Shown here piece by piece: positions 23,814 to 29,726 of a stretch of 29,726 nucleotides of DNA. The notes under the pieces are model-generated. The model saw only the letters and a list, made by a program, of their open reading frames with translations. It was not told the origin of the DNA and searched no databases. The DNA is from JAAZZIT01 sp964480525 (GTDB lineage: Bacteria > Bacillota > Clostridia > Oscillospirales > Ruminococcaceae), in contig CAYZOV010000018.1 of NCBI GenBank assembly GCA_964480525.1, positions 1 through 29,726 of the forward strand. Direction: 5' to 3'. Both the position numbers and the translations under genes were made by a program. How positions within the stretch are numbered: the first letter of the stretch is position 1; each line of letters begins with the position of its first letter.

Positions 23814-25158
23814 TCTTTTTCCATTTTTCAAGGATTTCCTCGTCTGTCAGACTTCTATCGGCATCCTTGTTTGCCTCAATCTCCTTAGTGAGCGCTGAAA
23901 GCATATCAAGGTCAAAGCTTTTTGAGTATGTAGACTTTTTCTTTGCTTCGGCTTTCATTTTAGCCTCTTCTTCCAGTCTAGCCTGTTCCTCTGCAAGGCG
24001 GTTCAACTCTTCGAGTTCAGCCTGTTTTCTGGCTTCCTCTTCAAGTTTTGCCTGTTCTTCCGCAAGGCGTTTCATCTCTTCGAGTTCAGCCTGTTTTCTG
24101 GCTTCTTCTTCGAGTTTTGCCTGTTCTTCCGCAAGGCGTTTCATCTCTTCGAGTTCAGCTTTTTTTCTAGCTTCCTCTTCGAGTTTTGCCTTTTGAAGTT
24201 CCGCCTGTTTTTTAGCTTCGTCCTCTATTTTAGAATTTTTAAATTTATTCTCCGATAAATTCTTTTTTGTGTTGGTTGCTTTTTCCGCACCACTTCCTTT
24301 CAAGTTATTATTAAAATTTACGTTTACCAAACCAAGACCTTCTTCAACGAGTTCTTTGGTGTTATCAATCTTAACCATATTTTCGCCGAAGAGTTCTCTG
24401 AACGTATTAGAGAGTTTATCGATATTTGATTTAAGAGCCGTATATTCTGCCTGAACAGAATTTCTGAGGTCGGCAGATTTTGTTCTGATATTTTCAGCTT
24501 CGCTGTTTGCGTTAGCGATAGTTGTCTGAGCCTGTGCATTAGCCGAAGAAATTGTGCTTTCAGCCTGTGCGTTTGCGGAAGCAATAGTGGTATTTGCCTG
24601 TGTTTTTGCATTTTCCACGATATTGCTAGCCTGAGTATTAGCGTCCTCAAGAATCTGGTTCTGGAGTTCCTTAGCGTCGTCCTCCATTTTCTTAGCCGCC
24701 TTTTTAGCTTCGACAACAACCTTATCGGCAGATTCCTTAGCAGCCATAAAGAGTGCGCCCATATCAAATGCGGAGCTGTCGCCACCCGTAGCGGCGCTTG
24801 CTTCGGCATTGTCAAGCTTTTCTTTAAGGTCTGTGATTTCTTCTTCAAGTTTTGCGATTTTCTCATCTTTTTCGGTTACGTCGCTTTCAAAGTTTGCAAC
24901 CTGCAATTTAAGAGTATCGTTTGAAGCCTGAAGTTCGGAAATTTTGCTCTTTCCTTCGTCAAGTTTTGCTTCAAGTTCTTCTTTTCCTGCGAAATTCTGA
25001 ACTTCGCCCTTTTCAAGTGACGCAATAAGTTCGTCCTTTTCTTTAACTTCGGCTTCAAGTCGGTAGATATCCGACAAAAGCGTATCGATATAAGTAAGTG
25101 TTTCCTTCTTATCGAAGCCGCCGAAGTTGACCGTTTTCAAATAAACGTTTTCAGCCAT
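23809..25158 (-). CDS. DivIVA-like coiled-coil protein with tandem repeats
   Basis: 449 residues, almost entirely predicted helix. The N-terminus YLKTVNFGGFDKKETLTYID resembles the membrane-binding DivIVA/GpsB domain (Phe-Gly and KK...YI pattern). A long coiled coil follows, then Ala-rich repeats of about 11 residues (ANAQAESTISS, ANAQAQTTIAN) like those of ATP synthase b-type helices. Near the C-terminus are at least three near-identical 24-residue repeats (around EEARKQAELEEMKRLAEEQAKL; DNA period 72 bases). A role at poles or septum is likely from context, with ftsZ and ftsQ nearby. Start ATG 25158 with GGGAGG 8 bases upstream; an upstream in-frame start at 25179 lacks a ribosome site. Confidence 0.75.
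   Translation of the reverse strand: MAENVYLKTVNFGGFDKKETLTYIDTLLSDIYRLEAEVKEKDELIASLEKGEVQNFAGKEELEAKLDEGKSKISELQASNDTLKLQVANFESDVTEKDEKIAKLEEEITDLKEKLDNAEASAATGGDSSAFDMGALFMAAKESADKVVVEAKKAAKKMEDDAKELQNQILEDANTQASNIVENAKTQANTTIASANAQAESTISSANAQAQTTIANANSEAENIRTKSADLRNSVQAEYTALKSNIDKLSNTFRELFGENMVKIDNTKELVEEGLGLVNVNFNNNLKGSGAEKATNTKKNLSENKFKNSKIEDEAKKQAELQKAKLEEEARKKAELEEMKRLAEEQAKLEEEARKQAELEEMKRLAEEQAKLEEEARKQAELEELNRLAEEQARLEEEAKMKAEAKKKSTYSKSFDLDMLSALTKEIEANKDADRSLTDEEILEKWKKK
23955..24200. repeat. 72-base tandem repeat inside the DivIVA-like gene
   Basis: Three near-identical copies plus a diverged fourth, each encoding about EEARKQAELEEMKRLAEEQAKL. Copies differ mainly at silent or conservative positions, which points to recent expansion or ongoing gene conversion. 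Confidence 0.85.
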
Positions 25159-25202
25159 TAGCCTAAACCTCCCAATCAAGATTATATTTTTTATACTTAA
25201 TT

Positions 25203-25231
25203 ATTGTATCACACTTTTACAAATTTTGCAA
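25203..25231 (-). promoter_or_regulatory. Promoter of the DivIVA-like gene
   Basis: On the minus strand TTGCAA (25226-25231), 17 bases, TACAAT (25203-25208), giving a leader of about 40 bases before ATG 25158. Confidence 0.6.
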
Positions 25232-25276
25232 TAGTAAAATACAATTATTTTAAAACTTTGTTAAAATCGTACAGAT

Positions 25277-26200
25277 TTATTTTTTCTTTTTTAGCAAAAA
25301 GAACGCAACCACCCCTGTTATTGCAAGAGAAACAGCCGTCGGGAACCAAGTATGAGCCACGGGAAGTCCCGTAGTATTCATTCCGTAGAAGCTGAAAATC
25401 ATTGTAGGAATTGACATAATAATAGTAACCAAAGTCAGTCGCCACATAACGATATTCTGGTTATTGGAAATTACGGATGCAAAAGCGTCCATCATGCCCG
25501 ACAAAATTCCCGAATAGATATTCGCCATTTCGATTGCCTGTTTTAGTTCAATCAGCACGTCCTCCAGCAAGTCTTGGTCTTCCTCGTAGAGTTTAATAAC
25601 ACGACCACGGAGAATTTTTTCCAGCGTCACGTCGTCGGCTTTAAGCGAAGTAGAAAAATAGACCAGCGATTTTTCCAGACCCAAAAGCTGGATAAGTTCA
25701 CGGTTTTGCATAGAGCCGTGGAGTTGTTGTTCAAGGCTGTTACTGATTTTATCGATTTGTTTAAGGCACATAAGGAATCTTGCGGTAATTCGCAAAAGAA
25801 GTTGCAGAACGAATCTTGTTTTAAGGTTTGTCTGCAAGCCTTTCACCACGCCTGACGACAAGTCGCCCAGCACGGGGTTATCCCTAAGTGAAATTGTAAA
25901 AACATAGCTTTCGGTTATAATTATACCTATCGGCAGGGTATAATACAAAATAGTATTTTCGGTTTGAGTTTCGGCATAAGGGGTATCGACGATAATAAGG
26001 GTTTGGTTATCCTCAATTTCCACACGGGAGCTTTCTTCTTCGTCGAGGGAAGATTTTACGAAACCCGTATCTAGTCCGAACTTATCAATAAGCATATCAA
26101 TTTCGTCCTGCGTAGGTTCGACCACGGAAATCCAGCTTCCGATTTGGGGTTGGTCGATTACATTGACGGAATTTGCGCAAGTTTTGTAATAAGTTATCAC
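25277..26200 (-). CDS. corA: CorA-family divalent cation transporter
   Basis: Pentameric channel for Mg2+ or related ions, 307 residues, usual length. The N-terminal cytoplasmic alpha/beta domain (about 1-140) leads into a long stalk helix, then two C-terminal membrane helices (about 253-272 and 285-302) with the signature YGMN between them, and a basic KKKK end facing the cytoplasm. The GMN motif is intact, so transport should be possible; the exact ion cannot be read from sequence. The start is GTG 26200 with AAAGGA 9 bases upstream. It has its own promoter and an unusually long structured leader, suggesting regulation by its ion. Neighbours are the DivIVA-like gene and ftsZ. Confidence 0.94.
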   Translation of the reverse strand: MITYYKTCANSVNVIDQPQIGSWISVVEPTQDEIDMLIDKFGLDTGFVKSSLDEEESSRVEIEDNQTLIIVDTPYAETQTENTILYYTLPIGIIITESYVFTISLRDNPVLGDLSSGVVKGLQTNLKTRFVLQLLLRITARFLMCLKQIDKISNSLEQQLHGSMQNRELIQLLGLEKSLVYFSTSLKADDVTLEKILRGRVIKLYEEDQDLLEDVLIELKQAIEMANIYSGILSGMMDAFASVISNNQNIVMWRLTLVTIIMSIPTMIFSFYGMNTTGLPVAHTWFPTAVSLAITGVVAFFLLKKKK

Positions 26201-26357
26201 TGCAATCTATCCTTTCTTTCACAGAAAAAAGGCGACTGCGTTGGTGTTTTCAATCAGCGTTTTTTCTGTGGATATTAAATTTTCCTCCCGACAGGGTCCG
26301 CTTTCATAAAAAGCACCAATCCTTTCAACGTAAAATTCACCTCAAAGTATGGGTGTA
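26201..26357 (-). promoter_or_regulatory. Long structured corA leader, candidate ion-responsive switch
   Basis: About 155 bases between promoter and start. CACAGAAAAAA pairs with TTTTTTCTGTG near 26219-26268, enclosing a smaller arm with CACCAA. An earlier TTGGTG (near 26318, minus) could pair with that CACCAA instead, giving two exclusive folds. I could not match it to the M-box or to the yybP-ykoY class by eye. Confidence 0.45.
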
Positions 26358-26364
26358 CACTATC

Positions 26365-26393
26365 ATTTTAGCACACCCAAAATGATTTGTCAA
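26365..26393 (-). promoter_or_regulatory. Promoter of corA with overlapping inverted repeat
   Basis: On the minus strand TTGACA (26388-26393), 17 bases, TAAAAT (26365-26370). GGGTGT and ACACCC flank the -10 box symmetrically, which could be a repressor site or the first hairpin of the transcript. Confidence 0.75.
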
Positions 26394-26434
26394 CGCAAAA
26401 CACAAACTTTGCAAAAAAGATTTATCCGCCCCGC

Positions 26435-26574
26435 CCACGTCAGGCAACGGGTCGGCGTTTACGCCGACCAACTAAACTTGCAAGCGTTTACGCTTGCAAG
26501 TTTTCGCACGTTGGCAAAAGCGACGCTTTTGTCAACGGTTGCCTGACGTGGCTTTTTTTGCGAAGCAAAAAAAG
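26435..26574. repeat. Cloverleaf-like inverted-repeat element between corA and ftsZ
   Basis: Outer perfect 14-base-pair stem CCACGTCAGGCAAC (26435-26448) with GTTGCCTGACGTGG (26538-26551). Inside are three arms: GTCGGCG/CGCCGAC (26451-26468), AACTTGCAAGCG/CGCTTGCAAGTT (26475-26502), and GTTGGCAAAAGC/GCTTTTGTCAAC (26510-26536). The first two have a TTTA loop. A fifth hairpin CTTTTTTTGC/GCAAAAAAAG (26552-26574) follows and abuts the ftsZ terminator. No gene lies within it. Confidence 0.85.
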
Positions 26575-26598
26575 AACCCCGACGCACAGTCGAGGTTC
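26574..26598 (-). terminator. Terminator after ftsZ
   Basis: GAACCCCGAC (26574-26583) pairs with GTCGAGGTTC (26589-26598) with one mismatch; on the minus strand it is followed by CTTTTTTT. Confidence 0.85.
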
Positions 26599-26613
26599 GA
26601 TAACAATTTTTTA

Positions 26614-27681
26614 TTAGCTATTGAGAATACCGAAGATATTGTCGTAAATATCTGTATTTCCCGGTGCTTTAACGCCTGCGTTTGCAAGAGCCTCAGCCTG
26701 AGAATTGTCAGCAACAGCGCCCTTATCGAAGTCGATAAAGTCCGAAGCGATAACCGTAACGAAGATTTCGTCGTTTCCGTCCTCAATATAGTCAACACCG
26801 GTGATGATATTAGCGTTAGGGTCAGCTTCGTTTGTGAGCAAGTCTGTAAGTTCCGCAAGGTCAACGGTTGTAACGTCGTCTGACATAACAACGTTAAGGA
26901 GAAGTCTTCTTGCGCCCTTGATAGAAGTTTCGAGAAGCGGGCTTGTAATAACCTGCTTAGCAGCGTCCTTAGCCTTTTCTTTGCCCTGTCCGTGACCCAT
27001 AGCCATATGAGCGTAGCCAGCGTTTTTCATAATCGAAGTTACGTCGGCGAAGTCAACGTTAATAAAGCCATCTCTGAGGATAAGGTCAGCGATAGATTTT
27101 ACGCCTGTTTTAAGTACGTCGTCAGCCATTGCGTAAGCCTGACGCATTGTAATCTTAGCGTCGTTATCCATAAGTTTCTGGTTAGGGATAACGATAAGAG
27201 AATCCACGTTTTCAAGAAGCTTTTTAATTCCTCTTTCAGCCTGTTCCATCTTTCTTTTTCCTTCAAAAGCGAACGGCTTTGTAACTACTGCGACAGTAAG
27301 TTTTCCCAATTCCTTAGCGATTTCGGCAACAACCGGAGCAGCACCCGTACCTGTTCCGCCGCCCATACCTGCTGTAATAAACACCATATTACAATCTTTG
27401 AGAGCCTCTGCGATTTCTTCTTTTGTTTCCTGAGCCGACTGTTCGCCAACGTCAGGGTTTCCGCCTGCGCCAAGTCCCTGCGTAAGCTTCGGACCAATCT
27501 GAATTGTTTGTGTAGCCTGCGAGCGGTTCAATGCCTGTACGTCGGTATTTACGGCAATATAGTCGATATTGCCCTTTACCCCTTCGGCAACGATACAGTT
27601 AAGGGCGTTTCCGCCGCCTCCGCCGACACCTACTACGATAATTTTTGCGCCGTTGATGTTCATTTGGACATTCTGAAACAT
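26614..27681 (-). CDS. ftsZ: Cell division protein FtsZ
   Basis: Tubulin-like GTPase forming the cytokinetic ring; 355 residues from ATG 27681 (AGGAGG 10 bases upstream; upstream in-frame starts lack a site). The GTP-binding loops are intact: VGVGGGGGNALN near 18-29, the tubulin signature GGGTGTGAAP near 107-116, and NVDFADV in the T7 loop region. The C-terminal part is short: after the globular domain (ends near VTVIASDF) there are about 45 residues. The terminus is NTDIYDNIFGILNS rather than the usual DIPxFLRR-type peptide that binds FtsA, SepF and ZapD partners. A separate FtsA gene is not seen next to it. It is followed by a good terminator and a cloverleaf-like element. Confidence 0.98.
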   Translation of the reverse strand: MFQNVQMNINGAKIIVVGVGGGGGNALNCIVAEGVKGNIDYIAVNTDVQALNRSQATQTIQIGPKLTQGLGAGGNPDVGEQSAQETKEEIAEALKDCNMVFITAGMGGGTGTGAAPVVAEIAKELGKLTVAVVTKPFAFEGKRKMEQAERGIKKLLENVDSLIVIPNQKLMDNDAKITMRQAYAMADDVLKTGVKSIADLILRDGFINVDFADVTSIMKNAGYAHMAMGHGQGKEKAKDAAKQVITSPLLETSIKGARRLLLNVVMSDDVTTVDLAELTDLLTNEADPNANIITGVDYIEDGNDEIFVTVIASDFIDFDKGAVADNSQAEALANAGVKAPGNTDIYDNIFGILNS

Positions 27682-27757
27682 TTTAAAAAGCCTCCTATTT
27701 CTCATCTTGTGTATTAAATCTTAATTCTTCAAAAATTACACTATTAAAGATATTATT

Positions 27758-27786
27758 ATATTAGCATATTTTATTTTAGTTTGCAA
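27758..27786 (-). promoter_or_regulatory. Promoter of ftsZ
   Basis: On the minus strand TTGCAA (27781-27786), 17 bases, TAATAT (27758-27763), in the AT-rich gap between ftsQ and ftsZ. Confidence 0.55.
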
Positions 27787-27900
27787 GTATTTTTTTGAAA
27801 TTTATGCAGAAAATTTCTTATTTCCTAAAAATTTACCGAAAATTTACCGTTTTTGCAAAAAATTCTACACTATTTCTGACACAATTCTCAAAAAATCCTC

Positions 27901-28809
27901 TTAACCGTTGTGGGAATTTTCACCGTCGAGGGCGTTTTCCACCTTGTCGGGGGTAACAACCGTCTGGTTTTCGTCGCCCTTTGCAATTGCCGACATTCCG
28001 CTTGTTGCGGAGTGGTAGATAAGTTTGCCCTCAAAATCGTCGCCGTAGGTCTTTTTAACTGCGTCAAGCACCGCACGGGTATAGCTGAGTTTATACGGAA
28101 TATCAAGAGAACTTCCGATACTTATTTCAATACGGTCGTCGTAGTAAAGTTTTATATCGGTTCGGTCGTAAATGTCAATTTTGTTCACGTTTTCAAAATT
28201 CATGCTTTCAAGTTTTTCCGTAATTTCGGACAGAATATTGGCTTTTAAGCTGTCGTTTGATTTAAGCACGGCGTTAGGTTTTGTGTCCTTAATATCAAAA
28301 CCGCTGACGATAACAAGCCCCTCTTTCGGTTCAGAAAGGTTGGTTTCCAAAATTTTACCGCTTTCGGAAACGACGTAATATTTTCCGTTTTGCTCCAGAT
28401 TAAACTTCGGAACGGCTTCGGTGACGGTTATTTCGATTTTTGACGGAAGTTTGCGCCGAACTTTCACCTCGTCGGCGTAGACCATAAGCATATTAAGGCG
28501 CTCTTCGATACCGTCTATGTCGGTTCTGAAAAGGTTGTCGCCCTCACGGAGGGTCGAAGCGGCGACAATGCTGTCCCTTGAATAATAGGTCGAACCTGTG
28601 ATTACGATTTCGTCAAGACGGAAGAACACGAAGTTTGACAGGAAGTAAAATGCAAACGCAACGATAATCGCCACCATAACGTAGTAGAGGGACATATTGC
28701 TTTTGCGACGTTTTTTTCGGACGGTGCGGGTAGGTTGTGGACGTTGTGGCGGTCGATAATTCGACGACGGTTCGTGAACAATACGTCTTTGGTTGTGATA
28801 GTCATTCAT
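27901..28809 (-). CDS. ftsQ: Cell division protein FtsQ/DivIB
   Basis: Membrane protein of the divisome that links FtsB/FtsL to the septal wall synthase; 302 residues. A basic cytoplasmic tail (about 1-40, with RTVRKKRRKS) is followed by one membrane helix (about 41-63) and a POTRA domain (about 66-135). The POTRA domain starts with LDEIVITGSTYYSRDSIVAAS, followed by DNLFRTDIDGIEERLNM and VKVRRKLPSKIEITVTEAVP. The beta domain follows, then a charged extension. Start ATG 28809 with AAAGGAG upstream. It precedes ftsZ with a 219-base gap holding a promoter and no ftsA. Confidence 0.95.
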   Translation of the reverse strand: MNDYHNQRRIVHEPSSNYRPPQRPQPTRTVRKKRRKSNMSLYYVMVAIIVAFAFYFLSNFVFFRLDEIVITGSTYYSRDSIVAASTLREGDNLFRTDIDGIEERLNMLMVYADEVKVRRKLPSKIEITVTEAVPKFNLEQNGKYYVVSESGKILETNLSEPKEGLVIVSGFDIKDTKPNAVLKSNDSLKANILSEITEKLESMNFENVNKIDIYDRTDIKLYYDDRIEISIGSSLDIPYKLSYTRAVLDAVKKTYGDDFEGKLIYHSATSGMSAIAKGDENQTVVTPDKVENALDGENSHNG

Positions 28810-29003
28810 ATATATTCTCCTTTTTTGGGTAAAATTGCGTTTTGTGATTTGGAATAACTCTAACTAACAGCGAAAGCGCCGTGGATTTTCAGCGTGGGTT
28901 GTGATAAATAATTTTTTGAGGTTTGGTACGCAACGTGGTTTGTAATGTGTAGCTGGAAACGTGCCGTTTCATCGGTTCATAACGCAACGTGGTTTGTCGT
29001 TTG

Positions 29004-29138
29004 TAGCTGTAACAATGCCGTGAATCCCCACAAACTTTAAAACTTCGTCAGAACATAAAAGTTTCGGTCAAGCCTTTTCAAAGGCTTGCAGGGGTCTAGG
29101 GGACAGCGTCCCCTAGTCGCCGTCCGCAGACGGCGAAA
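29004..29138 (-). repeat. Second copy of the left-end repeat, inverted
   Basis: Reverse complement of 1-137 with scattered changes. Three hairpins are kept: CAAGCCTT/AAGGCTTG (29069-29088), CTAGGGGAC/GTCCCCTAG (29096-29116) and TCGCCGTC/GACGGCGA (29117-29136). The middle one differs in sequence from its partner at 23-43 but keeps the stem. Confidence 0.85.
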
Positions 29139-29164
29139 TGCCCCAATACCAATAAGCGTTTTTC

Positions 29165-29284
29165 AGGGAAGTCAAAACTAGAGCCATCTAGTTTTGACGA
29201 GGGGTGCTTTTCAAGTAAAAAGCACCCCTACCGACAAGGTTTAACAAACTTCCCTCGCAAAATAGTCCGGTGGACTATTTTGCG
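29165..29284. repeat. Branched hairpin element plus flanking hairpin
   Basis: Outer stem AGGGAAGT (29165-29172) with ACTTCCCT (29248-29255) encloses two 12-base-pair arms: GTCAAAACTAGA/TCTAGTTTTGAC (29171-29198) and AGGGGTGCTTTT/AAAAGCACCCCT (29200-29229). A 13-base-pair hairpin CGCAAAATAGTCC/GGACTATTTTGCG (29256-29284) follows directly. Confidence 0.8.
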
Positions 29285-29726
29285 ACGTACAAAGACGGGT
29301 CGGGAAAAGTGCAAGGGTTTTAAATGCGTGGCAAACTTTTAGAATTTATGTTTTGACTAAACTCACGCCAGTAACTAAAGTCCGCCAGTATGGGGCGTTG
29401 CCCCCTAAGTGACTTTGAAATGATTTAGAATTGGTTGTCAATCACCCAGTTACTTTTGTGAAGTAGTCAAAGTCTGTCCGTAGGAACTTCGTTCCTAGAT
29501 TGGTTTGTGACCTACCCAACTACCCTTTTAAGGGGGGAAAACCAACTAGGAAACGGGAACTAAGAAAAACCTCCAAAATCGGGGGCATTTCCCTTTTCCT
29601 TTAGGTTTTCCCCCCTTGACCCCCTTTTCCTTAGCACCTTTTCCCATTACCCCCGATTTTACCAAGCAACAACTGCGAGCGTGCCTTTACTAATCATCTT
29701 GTTGCCAAAACAGTTTGCGGTTTAGA

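Larger units (their letters stand above)
28810..29726. repeat. Gene-free region built of hairpin elements
   Basis: No gene of useful length on either strand. From left to right: a 39-base direct repeat (28928-28966 and 28982-29020), the inverted copy of the left-end repeat (29004-29138), a branched element (29165-29255) with a neighbouring 13-base-pair hairpin (29256-29284), a GACTTTGA/TCAAAGTC pair around 29411-29480, a TAGGAAC/GTTCCTA hairpin near 29482-29498, and interlocked inverted repeats with G-runs on the minus strand (29530-29660). I see no rRNA or intact tRNA. It also holds the upstream region of ftsQ, where no clear promoter stands out. Confidence 0.75.

Noticed and set aside
26201..26357. 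M-box (magnesium) riboswitch before corA
   Set aside because: I could not find the conserved M-box core by eye, so only a generic candidate leader is reported.
1..29726. CRISPR array, rRNA operon or complete insertion sequence
   Set aside because: No regularly spaced repeats with unique spacers, no rRNA-like stretches and no transposase gene. The direct repeats seen are too few or lie inside a coding region.

Overview
The window looks like a chromosomal segment of an uncultured gut-type Clostridia (Bacillota). Support comes from gene order typical of that group (RNase J-gdpP-rplI-dnaB-parB, then tilS-hpt-ftsH; a SigH-like sigma factor next to a small zinc-ribbon gene; a DivIVA-like gene; ftsQ-ftsZ), moderately low GC, strong AGGAGG-type ribosome sites and TTGACA-17-TATAAT-type promoters. 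I cannot name a species.

Layout. (1) 1-345: a hairpin-rich dispersed repeat. (2) 346-7209, plus strand: a compact phage-derived cassette in canonical morphogenesis order (small terminase, large terminase, portal, capsid protease, major capsid protein, head-tail connector, probable tail-end protein, probable baseplate hub). It closes at a two-way terminator, with no visible integrase, replication, tail-tube, tape-measure or lysis gene. (3) 7264-28809: eighteen host genes, all on the minus strand. (4) 28810-29726: 0.9 kb without genes, densely packed with inverted repeats, part of which is an inverted copy of the sequence at position 1.

How the host genes fit together. A promoter at 18302-18330 reads through a four-hairpin leader into RNase J (RNA decay), GdpP (c-di-AMP hydrolysis), L9, DnaB helicase, a ParB-family protein, TilS, Hpt and FtsH, ending at the terminator at 7211-7242. 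To the right lie a degenerate nucleotidyltransferase/sugar phosphomutase-like protein, a ROK repressor, a zinc-ribbon protein, a tRNA-like relic, a SigH-like sigma factor, an orphan fumarate hydratase beta subunit, a DivIVA-like coiled-coil protein, a CorA transporter with a long leader, FtsZ and FtsQ.

Most worth a second look: the stripped-down capsid/packaging/hub cassette, in which at least two ribosome sites sit at ideal distance from ATC or ACG rather than ATG; a set of multi-branched hairpin elements between genes, one of them a near-perfect cloverleaf; a pair of inverted copies 29 kb apart in which one hairpin has changed by compensating base pairs; structured leaders before RNase J and corA; interlocked inverted repeats near the right end; and a tRNA-like sequence with broken acceptor and anticodon arms.
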